The notes below the pieces were generated by a model that was not told the origin of the DNA, did not search any database, and saw only the letters and a list, made by a program, of their open reading frames with translations. From Acidobacteria bacterium 13_1_20CM_3_53_8 (GTDB lineage: Bacteria > Acidobacteriota > Blastocatellia > Pyrinomonadales > Pyrinomonadaceae), in contig MNJR01000060.1 of NCBI GenBank assembly GCA_001920415.1, forward strand, positions 584-44,869: 44,286 bases of DNA, read 5' to 3'. This document shows positions 1 to 8,530 of the stretch, in pieces. The stretch's first letter is position 1. Every line of letters starts with the position of its first letter. The translations under genes and the position numbers were made by a program.

Positions 1-254
1 CCCCCGCGCGCCAGTTCCGCCAGCGTCACCTCGTTGCCGTCCGCATCATGCACGCTTATACGCACGCGGCCACTTTCGATTAAGTACATAGCGTCGCCTT
101 TATCGCCCGCGCGAAAAAGCTCTGCGCTACCGGGCACGACACGCGCTTCAAGAAGACCGCGCAGTTTTCGAGCCGCATCATCGTCTAAGGATGCAAACAG
201 CGGCACAGACCGCAGAGCCTCAAGCGTCATTACAGTAGGGGCAGTTGCTGACAT
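1..254 (-). CDS. Cyclic nucleotide-binding domain protein (partial, runs off the window)
   Basis: The reading frame starts with ATG at 254, behind a GAGGTG Shine-Dalgarno about 5 bases upstream, and runs off position 1. The visible 84 residues begin SATAPTVMTLEALRSVPLF and continue with ASLDDDAARKLRGLL, a charged strand, FRAGDKGDAMYLIESGRVRI and DADGNEVTLAELARG. That is the opening beta-roll of a CRP/cNMP-binding domain, with the usual G-D-xx-LF/FRAGD-x-GD-x-MY-x-I-x-G-x-V pattern. The phosphate-binding cassette and any DNA-binding or other output domain lie outside the window, so it cannot be told whether this is a CRP/FNR regulator or a cNMP-binding module of another protein. It follows the ABC ATPase on the same strand, with repeat A1 between them. 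An adenylate cyclase gene lies two genes upstream, which makes a link to cAMP attractive but unproven. Confidence 0.8.
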   Translation of the reverse strand, partial: MSATAPTVMTLEALRSVPLFASLDDDAARKLRGLLEARVVPGSAELFRAGDKGDAMYLIESGRVRISVHDADGNEVTLAELARG

Positions 255-276
255 ATCAACACCTCGTCTATAAAAG

Positions 277-351
277 CAGTTTTTAGTTTTCAGTTTTCAG
301 AAAGAAGCGAAATGCTTTTACTGAAAACTGAAAACTAAAAACTCAAAACTG
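277..351. repeat. Palindromic heptad repeat, family A, copy 1
   Basis: The left arm (277-300) and right arm (321-351) are inverted versions of a 7-base unit, ACTGAAA and variants. The core AGAAAGAAGCGAAATGCTTTTA is the reverse orientation of the cores in copies at 23.0, 32.9 and 33.3 kb. The last codons and the TGA stop of the ABC ATPase lie inside the right arm. Confidence 0.9.
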
Positions 352-1026
352 TTCTATCACCTTTCCGTCTTTCATAAAGATAATTCTGTTGGCGAAGCCG
401 GACGCAAGCTCGTGGTCGTGCGTGACCATTATGACTGTCAGGCGTTCGCGCCCGACCATATCGCGGAGCAGACCTAAAAGCTCATGCGCCCGCGTAGAAT
501 CTAGATTTCCAGTTGGCTCGTCCGCAAGCAGAACGCGAGGGTTGTTGGCAAGAGCGCGCGCGATTGCTACGCGCTGCTGCTCGCCGCCTGATAGCTCCGA
601 CGGCCTGTGCGTCAAACGATCTCCGAGTCCAACTTTTTCCAGAAGCTCCTGAGCGCGCGCGTTTCTCTCAGGCCCGCGCACGCCGCCGAACGCAAGCGCC
701 AGATTCACGTTCTCCGCAGCGCTCATCGTCGGAATCAAGTTGAAATTCTGAAAGATCATCCCGACCGCGCGCCGACGATAACGCGCCATCTCCTTTTTCG
801 TAAACGGCGTGAGCGCTGCGCCCATGTAAAGAACTTCGCCGGTCGTAGGACGGTCAAGTCCGCCCAGCAGGTTCAGCAGCGTTGATTTGCCGGAGCCGGA
901 CGTGCCCTGAATCGCAACAAACTCTCCCTCTTCGACCGCGACAGACACCTCGTCCAGCGCAGCGACGGTCGTGCTCCCCATCTGATAGATTTTCGAGACC
1001 TCGCTCGTCTCCAGAATTGAACTCAT
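343..1026 (-). CDS. ABC transporter ATP-binding protein, LolD/MacB-like
   Basis: This 227-residue cytoplasmic ATPase powers a membrane permease of the LolCDE/MacB/FtsE superfamily. Such systems drive lipoprotein release, peptide or antibiotic extrusion, or other mechanotransmission across the envelope. Walker A GTSGSGKS is at residues 41-48, the Q-loop Gln at 93, the signature LSGGEQQR at 144-151, Walker B VLLADEP ends at 170, and the H-loop His is at 202. The length and the V-x-A-L-D-x-V-S opening are typical of the family. No permease gene is adjacent in the window, so the partner and cargo are unknown. The ATG lies 7 bases from repeat C1 and has no Shine-Dalgarno. The final codons and stop are inside repeat A1, so the gene is bracketed by repeats at both ends. 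Confidence 0.93.
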   Translation of the reverse strand: MSSILETSEVSKIYQMGSTTVAALDEVSVAVEEGEFVAIQGTSGSGKSTLLNLLGGLDRPTTGEVLYMGAALTPFTKKEMARYRRRAVGMIFQNFNLIPTMSAAENVNLALAFGGVRGPERNARAQELLEKVGLGDRLTHRPSELSGGEQQRVAIARALANNPRVLLADEPTGNLDSTRAHELLGLLRDMVGRERLTVIMVTHDHELASGFANRIIFMKDGKVIEQF

Positions 1027-1033
1027 AAGTAAA

Positions 1034-1117
1034 GAGACGCGGAGACACGGGGGACGGGGCGACGCGGCGAATTAATTCTTTTTCTCCGCGTCGCCGCGTC
1101 CCCGCGTCTCCGCGTCT
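1034..1117. repeat. Palindromic octad repeat, family C, copy 1
   Basis: The arms are 8-base units (GACGCGGA/GACGCGGG and the complement CCGCGTCT/CCGCGTCC) facing each other around GGCGAATTAATTCTTTTTCT. The element lies between the adenylate cyclase and the ABC ATPase. It encodes the last ~15 residues and the stop of the cyclase and ends 7 bases short of the ATPase start codon. Confidence 0.9.
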
Positions 1118-2955
1118 ATGTTTCCGACGCCGCCTTCATCCCTTCTTTTGACTCTCCACAACTTGAACTGCTCTTCGTCGAAACCTTTCAGCATTATCTC
1201 GAATGGTTCGGCCATGAGACCGCCCGCTTCCGAGCAGACCTTAGACACTTCCGGGTCGTCGTAAACTGCTTGCGAGATTATCACGTCGCAGCCTGAGGAA
1301 AGAGCCTCCAGGCGCGCGGCCATGTTGACGGTCGAGCCGAAGTAGTCCAGGCGGTCGTTCAATGTGACGGCGATGCAAGGGCCTGTGTGTATTCCGGCTT
1401 TGAGTTGCAACGACAACATCCCATCGGGCGGCGAGGCCAGGCTTTTTTGCGCCTTCAGCATAGCGCGCAACGCGGACGCTGGCTGACGGAAGACCGCCAT
1501 CACTGCGTCGCCGATTGTTTTCACAATCGCGCCCTCTTCGTCCGCTATGCAATCGCGCAGCACATCGAAATGGTTCATCACACGACCGAACGCAGTAGCG
1601 TCTCCAATCTCTCTATACAACTTCGTAGAGCCGCGCAGGTCTGTGAAGAGCACTGTGAGCGTGCCTACGGAAATCATCTCGCCGGGGCGCAGGGCTTCCG
1701 TTGCGAATAGATCGCGGAAGACTTGCAGCGCAGTCACTTCGGCTGCAGTCGCTGCCTGATCGCTCCACGTCATGCGCTCCACTATGAAAAGCTGCTCGTC
1801 GTCCGTTGCGTTTTCAAGAATGACAGTAGCGCTCTCGGCAACTCGCGCCTCTTCACCAGACCAGCCTTCCGCGCTCGCTCGCAAGTGGACTTCCGCAGCC
1901 CCGTCTTCTGTAACTTGAAAGAATTGACCGCCGGGCAACTCCAAAGTCCGCACGCGGTATCGTCCCCGCTCTAACGTTAATGGAAGCTTGCGTTCTGAAT
2001 GAGAATGAAGAAACTGCTGGGCGACAATGTGCGGCGTGACGTTTGGCCCACCCACGCAGAATTGCAGGCTCTCAATCTTTCGAACGGAAGGGTTCGGGCG
2101 GAACGTCAACTCTACAGAGCGGTCGAAGTTTGTGCTGAAATCAATGTTGCAACTGGGACAGTGAGCCTGTGATTGAAGCTCTCGCAGGCTAGCGTTGCTC
2201 TCGCCACCGCGACACAAGGGGCAGAGAATGTCCCACTGCAAATCCAGAAGCCCTGCGCGCGTAGCGCAAAGACAAAGCTCAAGCATCTGGCGGCGCGGCA
2301 TCTCCCAGTAATCCGCCAGAACGTAAGGGCGCAGTCGCGCAAGGCTCAAATCATCCGCGCGCTCAATCATCTCAGTCAGAGCTTCTACGATCTTCTGGGG
2401 CTTCCCTTCCGAAATCAATTTTCGAGCCAGCGAGTGAAGACGCTCGCGTCCGCCTGATGCAAAGCTCCCGCCCGAAGAGAGATAAAGCGGTTGCTGCTCG
2501 TTCGACGCCAGACGATCATACTCGCTGAAAATTTTTTTGAAAGCGCGCGCGCTCACCACGCCGATTTGAAAAGGAATCGCCAAGAGGCCGAGCGCGTTTC
2601 GCGGAGTTGCCCATACCTGATAGCTCAAATGCGTTCCGCCCGTATCTTTCGGAATCAATTCGGCAAGCACGCGCATCTCCGCGACAGGCCCTTTGCTGTA
2701 CCTGCGCACGACGCCGAATCTTCTGGGACGAATCCACTCGAACGGCTGCTCCTCCCACTCTACCGGGATGCCAAACTTAAAGAGGCGCAATCGGCGGCGC
2801 GCGTTCTTCAACCTCGCTCCATCCTGAGCGCTCTCGACGATGGGCACGCCCGTGTCGCGGTTGAATCGGTTCGTGTCCGCAATCAGCGGCCACAGCCTAT
2901 CAGGGCTGGATTCGAGGTCGTAATCCCAATGATAATGAAATTGCTTGTCGGCCAT
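1072..2955 (-). CDS. Class III adenylate/guanylate cyclase with N-terminal SRPBCC-like domain
   Basis: A 627-residue signalling enzyme predicted to make cAMP. Residues ~5-150 resemble a SRPBCC/polyketide-cyclase fold (HYHWDYDLESSPDRLWPLIAD). Residues ~160-420 form a linker/DUF5939-like region with a likely zinc ribbon (C245, C248, C266, C269). Residues ~430-600 are the cyclase homology domain. The metal-binding Asp are D439 (FTDLRGST) and D483 (KTIGDAV). K479 and D537 are the purine-specifying pair expected for ATP, and N544 and R548 are the transition-state residues, so the catalytic set is complete. No membrane segment is evident. The C-terminal tail (about residues 613-627, DAETRGRGDAEKKN) is read from repeat C1 and is probably acquired sequence. 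A cNMP-binding protein is encoded two genes downstream. Confidence 0.92.
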   Translation of the reverse strand: MADKQFHYHWDYDLESSPDRLWPLIADTNRFNRDTGVPIVESAQDGARLKNARRRLRLFKFGIPVEWEEQPFEWIRPRRFGVVRRYSKGPVAEMRVLAELIPKDTGGTHLSYQVWATPRNALGLLAIPFQIGVVSARAFKKIFSEYDRLASNEQQPLYLSSGGSFASGGRERLHSLARKLISEGKPQKIVEALTEMIERADDLSLARLRPYVLADYWEMPRRQMLELCLCATRAGLLDLQWDILCPLCRGGESNASLRELQSQAHCPSCNIDFSTNFDRSVELTFRPNPSVRKIESLQFCVGGPNVTPHIVAQQFLHSHSERKLPLTLERGRYRVRTLELPGGQFFQVTEDGAAEVHLRASAEGWSGEEARVAESATVILENATDDEQLFIVERMTWSDQAATAAEVTALQVFRDLFATEALRPGEMISVGTLTVLFTDLRGSTKLYREIGDATAFGRVMNHFDVLRDCIADEEGAIVKTIGDAVMAVFRQPASALRAMLKAQKSLASPPDGMLSLQLKAGIHTGPCIAVTLNDRLDYFGSTVNMAARLEALSSGCDVIISQAVYDDPEVSKVCSEAGGLMAEPFEIMLKGFDEEQFKLWRVKRRDEGGVGNIDAETRGRGDAEKKN

Positions 2956-3107
2956 AGAACGGAGTTGGTCTTCGGACGCCCCAGCGCGCGCGAGTCAAAT
3001 CAGGGACAAGATAATAGCTCAGTAAGGAATCTGTGGAAAGAAAACTGATTGAGGAATTCTGCCAGAAATGCTCAGAATGTCCCGCTTGAGGACAAAACTC
3101 TCTCTCG

Positions 3108-3629
3108 CTAAACTTCCTTGTATTCCGAATCAACGTCCTCTTCCGAAGAAGCAACGCGATAATTCCTGGATTGCACTTGCTTGGTGATTAGCAGGTCGTC
3201 CTTCGTCTTCAATAGGTCTGCGCGATTGTAGACTGATAGCTCGAAGTTGTAGCCGTGCGTGATTGCGTCCTTCGGGCAGGCTTCGACGCAATAGCCACAA
3301 AAAATGCAGCGTCCGTAATCAATATTGTAAACCTCTGCGTAACGCTCCTCGATGCCTATGCGTTCCATTGGCGAGCGCGGGTCGTCCTTTGCAATAATGT
3401 AGATGCATTCCGAAGGACAGGCCGCAGCGCATAGAAAACAGGCCACGCATTTCTCTCGCCCGTACTCGTCAACATGAAGAAGATGCTGGCCGCGATAACG
3501 CGGCTGAACCGTCACGGGTTCGTCTGGATACTCAACAGTCCACTTCCCTTTCGGGATGTAAGAGAAGGTCACGCCCATGCCCTTTATGATTGCTTTCGTT
3601 GACTCTATAACGTCGCCAATGATTGACAT
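3108..3629 (-). CDS. nuoI: NADH-quinone oxidoreductase subunit I (two 4Fe-4S ferredoxin subunit)
   Basis: A 173-residue iron-sulfur subunit of respiratory complex I that carries electrons between the NuoG side chain of clusters and NuoB. The two 4Fe-4S motifs are complete: C61-x2-C64-x2-C67-x3-C71 and C108-x2-C111-x2-C114-x3-C118, each followed by Pro. The start is placed at the ATG at 3629 because GAGGT sits 5 bases upstream and the family begins here. A longer in-frame reading would add 22 residues translated from repeat G. The gene stands apart from other nuo genes, so complex I must be encoded elsewhere or this is a dispersed copy. Neighbours on the same strand are ndk upstream and the adenylate cyclase downstream. 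Confidence 0.94.
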   Translation of the reverse strand: MSIIGDVIESTKAIIKGMGVTFSYIPKGKWTVEYPDEPVTVQPRYRGQHLLHVDEYGREKCVACFLCAAACPSECIYIIAKDDPRSPMERIGIEERYAEVYNIDYGRCIFCGYCVEACPKDAITHGYNFELSVYNRADLLKTKDDLLITKQVQSRNYRVASSEEDVDSEYKEV

Positions 3630-3646
3630 AGATACCTCATGGAAGA

Positions 3647-3722
3647 GGTAAATGGTGAATGGTAAATGGTAAATGGAAGAACGGTTGCTCTCCATTTACT
3701 ATTTACCATTTTCCATTTACCC
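3647..3722. repeat. Palindromic heptad repeat, family G
   Basis: Arms of the 7-base unit GGTAAAT/GGTGAAT (left) and its complement ATTTACC (right) face each other around GAAGAACGGTTGCTCT. The element fills the gap between ndk (stop at 3726) and the Shine-Dalgarno of nuoI. Confidence 0.9.
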
Positions 3723-3725
3723 ATC

Positions 3726-4142
3726 TTATACAAGCTCGATCTGGCTGAAGAAATAGGCTATTTCGATCTGCGCGTTCTCTTCCGAGTCGGAGCCGTGAAC
3801 GGCGTTCTCGCCTATTGAGTTTGCGAACTCTTTACGCAGCGTTCCCTCGTCAGCCTTCGCAGGGTCTGTTGCGCCCATCAAGTCGCGCCATGCTTTCACA
3901 GCGCCCTCTTTCTCCAGAGCCATCACCACGCATGGAGCGCTAGACATAAACCTCGTTAATTCTGTAAAGAAAGGCCGCCCGCGATGCACAGCGTAAAATC
4001 CTTCGGCCTCTTCAAGCGTCATGTGAATCAGTTTCATCGCGCGAATGCGGAATCCATCTGCGATAATTCTGTCAATGATTTTTCCAGTGTGCCCGGCACG
4101 CACCGCGTCCGGTTTGATAATGCCGAAAGTAAGATCGTTCAT
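3726..4142 (-). CDS. ndk: Nucleoside diphosphate kinase
   Basis: A 138-residue cytoplasmic enzyme that balances NTP and dNTP pools through a phosphohistidine intermediate. FGIIKPDAV supplies the conserved Lys10, and the active-site motif NAVHGSDS places the catalytic His at 116. The length matches the family (about 135-150). The start is the ATG at 4142, where the family begins ([14 protein letters not shown]). A longer in-frame reading adds 15 residues that are only translated repeat D. The start codon lies 1 base from the repeat and has no Shine-Dalgarno, so the original leader appears to have been replaced. It sits between sucD and nuoI on the same strand, a plausible energy-metabolism transcription unit. 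Confidence 0.95.
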   Translation of the reverse strand: MNDLTFGIIKPDAVRAGHTGKIIDRIIADGFRIRAMKLIHMTLEEAEGFYAVHRGRPFFTELTRFMSSAPCVVMALEKEGAVKAWRDLMGATDPAKADEGTLRKEFANSIGENAVHGSDSEENAQIEIAYFFSQIELV

Positions 4143-4143
4143 G

Positions 4144-4256
4144 ATTTTGGATTTTAGATTTTGGATTTTAGATTGGAATGGTTGCAATCGTGAATTTTGG
4201 ATTTAAAGGTTCAACTTCGCCGAACGGCTTAATCCAAAATCTAAAATCCAAAATTG
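4144..4256. repeat. Palindromic heptad repeat, family D
   Basis: The 7-base unit ATTTTGG/ATTTTAG is repeated at 4144-4175 and 4192-4207. The complementary arm AATCCAAAATCTAAAATCC lies at 4231-4256, and the core includes a smaller palindrome-like stretch (TTCGCCGAACGGC). It fills the sucD-ndk intergenic gap almost to the codon at both ends. Confidence 0.88.
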
Positions 4257-4258
4257 AT

Positions 4259-5143
4259 TTATGCTGCTGCTCTTGAACCTAGCGCCTCTTTCATCGCAGA
4301 GCCAATGTCTGCTGGCGATTTGACAACGTGGATTCCTGCTTCACCCAGCGCCTTCATCTTCTCTGCGGCAGTTCCCTTGCCTCCTGCTATGATCGCTCCG
4401 GCGTGTCCCATTCGTCGTCCGGGAGGCGCGGTCTGTCCTGCTATGAATGCTACGATGGGCTTCGTTACGTTCTCTTTAGCAAACGCTGCGGCCTCTTCTT
4501 CGGCAGTCCCGCCTATCTCGCCGATCATCACAATTCCTTCCGTCTGGTCGTCCGCTTGAAAGAGCGCGAGGGCGTCAACGTGCGTTGTACCTACTATGGG
4601 ATCGCCGCCGATGCCTATGGCAGTTGATTGACCAAGACCGAGCGCTGTAAGTTGCCCGACAGCTTCGTAGGTCAACGTTCCTGAGCGCGAAACAACGCCG
4701 ACGTGCCCTTCGCGGTGAATATGGCCGGGCATAATTCCTATCTTGCACTTGCCGGGTGAAATAATGCCCGGACAGTTCGGGCCTATCAATCTAGTCGCCT
4801 TGTCCGACAGATACTCTTTCACCTTCACCATGTCTAGCGCGGGGATTCCTTCTGTAATGCAGACGACGAGCGGGAGTCCAGCGTCAGCAGATTCCATGAT
4901 TGCGTCGGCTGCAAAAGCGGGCGGCACGTAAATGACAGAAGCCGTCGCGCCTCTCTCTTTAACTGCGTCAGCGACGGTATTAAAGACAGGAATACCTTCA
5001 TGCATCGTGCCGCCTTTGCCCGGCGTGACGCCGCCGACCACGTTTGTGCCGTATTCGACCATCTGCTTGGTATGAAATGTTCCCTCTTTGCCCGTTATGC
5101 CCTGCACAATCAGGCGCGTCGTTTTATCAACAAGAACGCTCAA
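4259..5143 (-). CDS. sucD: Succinate-CoA ligase (ADP/GDP-forming) subunit alpha
   Basis: A 294-residue TCA-cycle enzyme subunit that, with SucC, interconverts succinyl-CoA and succinate with substrate-level phosphorylation. The CoA-binding loop [11 protein letters not shown] is at residues 15-25, and the phosphohistidine is H247 within [14 protein letters not shown]. The protein is full length. Its start codon is TTG at 5143, supported by AAGGAG 8 bases upstream. An extended -10 sequence lies ~50 bases upstream. Its partner sucC is not adjacent but 3.5 kb away on the same strand, separated by three unrelated genes. The stop codon lies 2 bases from repeat D. Confidence 0.96.
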   Translation of the reverse strand: MSVLVDKTTRLIVQGITGKEGTFHTKQMVEYGTNVVGGVTPGKGGTMHEGIPVFNTVADAVKERGATASVIYVPPAFAADAIMESADAGLPLVVCITEGIPALDMVKVKEYLSDKATRLIGPNCPGIISPGKCKIGIMPGHIHREGHVGVVSRSGTLTYEAVGQLTALGLGQSTAIGIGGDPIVGTTHVDALALFQADDQTEGIVMIGEIGGTAEEEAAAFAKENVTKPIVAFIAGQTAPPGRRMGHAGAIIAGGKGTAAEKMKALGEAGIHVVKSPADIGSAMKEALGSRAAA

Positions 5144-5192
5144 CGCTCTCGCTCCTTAAGATTCAATTATTCGAGCTTGTTCGTGAATGAGC

Positions 5193-5201
5193 AGTATAAC
5201 A
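5193..5201 (-). promoter_or_regulatory. Extended -10 promoter candidate for sucD
   Basis: On the minus strand this reads TGTTATACT: a TATACT -10 box (5 of 6 to consensus) with the TG of an extended -10. No convincing -35 lies 17 bases upstream. It would start transcription about 40 bases before the sucD start codon. Confidence 0.4.
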
Positions 5202-5241
5202 TGCAGTTACGTTAGCATTCTACGTGAGAAGATACCCTGCA

Positions 5242-6648
5242 TCACTTTAACTCATCCTTCTCGCCATACTCAGGTACTTCTACGTTCCACCCCAGACTCT
5301 CTTTAATGTGCTCGGCCATAGCTGCGGCGGATTCTTCTTCGCCGTGTGTTAGAAAAGTCTTTCGGGGCGGAGTTGATTGAAGCGGCGCGAGCCAGCGCAG
5401 GATTTCCTTCCAGTCTGCGTGAGCGGAAAATCCTCCTATGCGCTCTATGTGGCAGCGCACGGGAACCCATTGCCCGTAGATTTTCACTTCCTTCTCTCCG
5501 TTAAGAATTCTTCTGCCCGTAGTGCCCGCCGCCTGATAGCCAACGAACACAATCGTCGCGTGCTCGTCCGGCAAGATTCTCTGAGCATGATGAAGCACGC
5601 GCCCGCCCGTCATCATTCCTGATGCGCTGATGATTATGCGCGTGCCGCGCTCGTCATTCAGTTTTTTTGATTCGTCGCGCGACGAAGCTGTAAGCATGTT
5701 GCGCGTGCGCAGTGGATAAACACGATGAGCAAGAACGCTAGCATAATCCTCGTCCTGCTCCTCCTTTCGATTGCCGTAGGCTTGCGTAGCCGCCGCAGCC
5801 ATAGGCGAATCAACGCGCACGGGCAGGACAGGAATGCGATTCTCCTCTTCAAGCTCGCGTATGAGGTAAACGATCTCCTGCGTGCGACCGACCGCAAACG
5901 CAGGAATCAGCACCGCGCCGTTCCGCTTAATGGCATCCTTGATGATTCTTTCAAGCGCGTCTTTAGGGTCTTCAGGGTCGTGCAGCCGGTCGCCGTATGT
6001 TGATTCGACCAGAAGATAATCGCAGGCGGGAGGAGCTACTGGGTCGCGTATTATAGGTTGATCGTAATGGCCCAGGTCGCCTGAGAAGAGTATGCGGCGT
6101 CCCTTCTGGTCGTCGCCTGCGCCATCTAGTTCGAGCAACACAAGGCTTGAGCCTAATATGTGCCCTGCTATGCGGAAGCTTGCGCGCACGCCGTTTGCAA
6201 CTTCTACAGGATTTCCATCGTTCGGCACAGGCTTCAGGAGATCAATCGCAGCGCGTGCATCGCGCTCCGTATAAAGAGGCAGAGCGGGATCGTGCTTCGT
6301 CAAGTTGTGGCGGTTGCGATAATCCGCCTCTTCTTCCTGAAGCCGCCCAGCGTCGGGCAGAAGAATCTTGACAAGGTCGCTCGTTCCGCGCGAGCAGTAG
6401 ATTGGCCTGCTGTAGCCCATAGCCACAAGTCGCGGCAGATAGCCTGTATGGTCTATGTGCGCGTGCGTGATGACAACGGCGTCGAGCGACTTAGGGTCGA
6501 AAGGCGGGTCTTGCCAGTTGCGCTCGCGCAACTCTTTCAATCCTTGAAACATTCCGCAGTCAACTAGAAGCCGCGCGCCCGTAGATTCAACAAGATATTT
6601 GGAGCCTGTGACGGTGCCAGCACCGCCCAGGAAAGTGATGGAAGCCAT
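5242..6648 (-). CDS. MBL-fold beta-CASP RNA-processing exonuclease/endonuclease family protein
   Basis: A 468-residue metallo-beta-lactamase-fold nuclease of the beta-CASP type (the YSH1/CPSF73-like bacterial group), predicted to be cytoplasmic and zinc dependent. The metal motif THAHIDHTGYLPRL gives H62, H64, D66 and H67. Further zinc-ligand regions are FRIAGHILGSS and FSGDLG. The beta-CASP part is marked by RVDSPMAAAATQAY, IIISASGMMTGGRVLHH and the C-terminal FLTHGEEESA. A Shine-Dalgarno AGGAGAG precedes the ATG at 6648. It is flanked by sucD downstream and, divergently, by the M48 peptidase gene. RNA is the likely substrate, since the ribonuclease groups share these motifs, but this is not proven by sequence. 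Confidence 0.93.
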   Translation of the reverse strand: MASITFLGGAGTVTGSKYLVESTGARLLVDCGMFQGLKELRERNWQDPPFDPKSLDAVVITHAHIDHTGYLPRLVAMGYSRPIYCSRGTSDLVKILLPDAGRLQEEEADYRNRHNLTKHDPALPLYTERDARAAIDLLKPVPNDGNPVEVANGVRASFRIAGHILGSSLVLLELDGAGDDQKGRRILFSGDLGHYDQPIIRDPVAPPACDYLLVESTYGDRLHDPEDPKDALERIIKDAIKRNGAVLIPAFAVGRTQEIVYLIRELEEENRIPVLPVRVDSPMAAAATQAYGNRKEEQDEDYASVLAHRVYPLRTRNMLTASSRDESKKLNDERGTRIIISASGMMTGGRVLHHAQRILPDEHATIVFVGYQAAGTTGRRILNGEKEVKIYGQWVPVRCHIERIGGFSAHADWKEILRWLAPLQSTPPRKTFLTHGEEESAAAMAEHIKESLGWNVEVPEYGEKDELK

Positions 6649-6727
6649 CTGCTCTCCTCTTCAAAATTTTTTGGAAAGGTACTTGGCGATTGTACACGTC
6701 CCATGCAAAATAGACGAGAGGTGAAGA

Positions 6728-6816
6728 AGGCAAAAGTAAAAAGGTAAAAGGCAAAAGTGAAGAAGGTTGAATGCCTTCCTTACTTTTGACTTTTTACTTT
6801 TACCTTTTGCCTTCTT
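6728..6816. repeat. Palindromic heptad repeat, family B, copy 1
   Basis: The left arm is of AAAAGGC/AAAAGTA/AAAAGGT units, the right arm is the complement, and the core is TGAAGAAGGTTGAATGCCTTCCTTAC. It occupies the 311-bp divergent region between the beta-CASP gene and the M48 peptidase gene. The rest of that region shows no gene. Confidence 0.9.
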
Positions 6817-6960
6817 TTGCGAAGCTGTTGGTTCTGTCTCGCAAAAGCTCTTCTAGAAGATCGTCTCTATGGCTGAACGAGCGCCGAACGAAAGATTACG
6901 CGCTTCGCTTATTCGATGCGAATCTCCCTTCGGAATAGATTTACTGAAAGAGGAATACGT

Positions 6961-7902
6961 ATGAACCCCCTTAATTCAAAACGTAACGGGCTGCTGGCCG
7001 CGATTATCACGCTGGCAATTACTTTCTCGACCTTAACTCTAGCGTCCGCGCAGCAGCCGCAGCAGCGTAGCCAGAACACGGAATCGCAAGGTTCTATCAT
7101 CTCAGACATCTTCTCTCTAGGCTCTACAATCGTCTCATCTGCCGTCTCGTCCGCCACAGGCTCGCTACAATCTGATCCTTACGAGCAGTTTCGCGGCGCT
7201 CGCTACACGAATGCAGGTCTGATGAACGAGCGCGACGAGATTCGTATTGGGAATCAGTTCCACGTAGAAGTCAGCAAGCACGTCCAGTACACGACCGCAG
7301 GACAGGAGCGCGTCAACCGCATAGGCCAGCGCGTAGCGCGGACAAGCCTTCGCCCTACTCTTCTATACAAATTTCACGTCATTCAGTCGCGCGAGCTTAA
7401 CGCGTTCTCCACGCCGGGCGGTCACATTTATGTAACTGACGCTCTGGTGAATGTAGCGAACGATGACGAGCTTGCTTCCGTACTCTCGCACGAGATAGGC
7501 CACGTAGTAGCGCGCCACAGTTTGAAGCGGCTGCAACAGACGCAGGCGCTGGGCGATCTGGCAAACATCTTCGGCTCGATTACGGGCATAGCCGGGCAGA
7601 CCGCAGGCCAACTTGGCACGGCTGCTGCGCAGGTCGTGGCAAGCGGCCTGTTGGCTTCGCACAGCCGCGATGAGGAGCGCGAGGCAGATTTTCTTGGCGT
7701 TCACGGGATGGCGAAAGCAGGATTTGATCCTAATGGTATGGTCACGATGCTTCAGAAGGTGCAGCAGATTGCTCACAGCGAGCCGGACATCATTGGCTCA
7801 ATCTTCAGCGACCACCCGGACACGCAAGAAAGAATTGATAACACGCAATACGAAATCGCACGCATACGCTCGACGCCTGCAAGAACAAGAAGACGAAGAT
7901 AA
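6961..7902 (+). CDS. Secreted M48-family zinc metalloprotease
   Basis: A 313-residue exported peptidase, related to the periplasmic BepA/LoiP-type group thought to act in outer-membrane protein quality control. A signal peptide covers residues 1-30 (KRNGLLAAIITLAITFSTL then ASA). The zinc site is HEIGH at 177-181, with the third ligand Glu241 in the EADFLG motif. Upstream, NAFSTPGGHIYV is a typical M48 strand. No C-terminal TPR is present, and the tail is short and Arg-rich (RTRRRR). The start is set at 6961, where AAGAGG stands 7 bases upstream. The in-frame ATG 15 codons earlier lacks a ribosome site. The stop is directly followed by repeat B2. Confidence 0.94.
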   Translation: MNPLNSKRNGLLAAIITLAITFSTLTLASAQQPQQRSQNTESQGSIISDIFSLGSTIVSSAVSSATGSLQSDPYEQFRGARYTNAGLMNERDEIRIGNQFHVEVSKHVQYTTAGQERVNRIGQRVARTSLRPTLLYKFHVIQSRELNAFSTPGGHIYVTDALVNVANDDELASVLSHEIGHVVARHSLKRLQQTQALGDLANIFGSITGIAGQTAGQLGTAAAQVVASGLLASHSRDEEREADFLGVHGMAKAGFDPNGMVTMLQKVQQIAHSEPDIIGSIFSDHPDTQERIDNTQYEIARIRSTPARTRRRR

Positions 7903-7903
7903 A

Positions 7904-8026
7904 GAAAGGCAAAAGTAAAAAGGTAAAAGGCAAAAGTGTGGCGGAAACCACTTTTAATAAAAAGATTGGCTTCTCCTCACTTTTGCCTTTTTACTTTTAC
8001 CTTTTGCCTTTCCTTTGCCTTTCCAA
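7904..8026. repeat. Palindromic heptad repeat, family B, copy 2
   Basis: Arms of AAAAGGC/AAAAGTA units face their complement (about 7978-8024). The core GGAAACCACTTTTAATAAAAAGATTGGCTTCTCC is nearly the reverse complement of the core of copy 3. It starts one base after the M48 stop and contains the stop and final codons (RKGKR) of the opposing DoxX-like gene. Confidence 0.9.
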
Positions 8027-8530
8027 AAAGATAATCGCGCAGGGGATTAGAAGCAGAAGATTGCGCAGAGCAGTTGTTACTCCAAGCTGACTTGCTATGA
8101 TTCCGCCAAAGCAGCCGCACTCAAGCCCTTCGGAATTCCCCAGCCCATAGCGATAGTAGAGCGCGTAGGCCGCGAAACTTATTAGCAACGCAGCAGCCCA
8201 CAATGCTCCTATGCGAACAGTGCGCCGCCAAAGTAGAAGAATGACAGCCGCGCTCTCCGCCACAAACACAGCGATGACGACTGGTAAAGCCCAGCGCTCG
8301 CCCACAAGGTTCGGCATCATCTTCAAAAAGCTGTGCTCGCGGTCGTTAATGAAATAGAGCTTTGCGCCAACGGCGAAGAGAAAGAGCGCGGCCAGCGCGA
8401 AGCGGCTTATATGAAAAAGCCATTTTTGTAGAGACGCGGGGACGCGGAGACGCGGGCGAAGAAGGCAAAAGGAAAAAGGTAAAAGTAAAAAGTGAGGGGA
8501 AGCCAATCTTTTTATTAAATTCGGTTTCAT
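7997..8530 (-). CDS. MauE/DoxX-like integral membrane protein with repeat-derived N-terminus
   Basis: The genuine part starts near WLFHISRFALAALFLFAVGAKL (residue ~37) and carries four hydrophobic segments. The motif ECGCFGG fits the methylamine-utilisation MauE/DoxX group of small four-helix membrane proteins, some of which handle thiol or redox partners. The only in-frame ATG is at 8530. Residues 1 to ~35 (KRLASPHFLLLPFSFCLL, then RPRLRVPASLQ) are simply the translation of repeat B3 and an arm of repeat C2. No in-frame ATG, GTG or TTG is apparent between the repeats and the first true helix, so either this chimeric start is used or the original start was lost. The C-terminus RKGKR is likewise in repeat B2. 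The core domain is convincing. The start and expression are not. Confidence 0.7.
   Translation of the reverse strand: MKPNLIKRLASPHFLLLPFSFCLLRPRLRVPASLQKWLFHISRFALAALFLFAVGAKLYFINDREHSFLKMMPNLVGERWALPVVIAVFVAESAAVILLLWRRTVRIGALWAAALLISFAAYALYYRYGLGNSEGLECGCFGGIIASQLGVTTALRNLLLLIPCAIIFLERQRKGKR

Noticed and set aside
2491-3048. 185-codon open frame on the plus strand opposite the adenylate cyclase
   Set aside because: It is an antisense shadow of a strongly supported gene, with no ribosome site and no recognisable domain.
3630-3695. N-terminal extension of nuoI (22 residues)
   Set aside because: It is translated repeat G plus leader. The ATG at 3629 with GAGGT fits the family start.
4143-4187. 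N-terminal extension of ndk
   Set aside because: It is translated repeat D. The family starts at the ATG at 4142.
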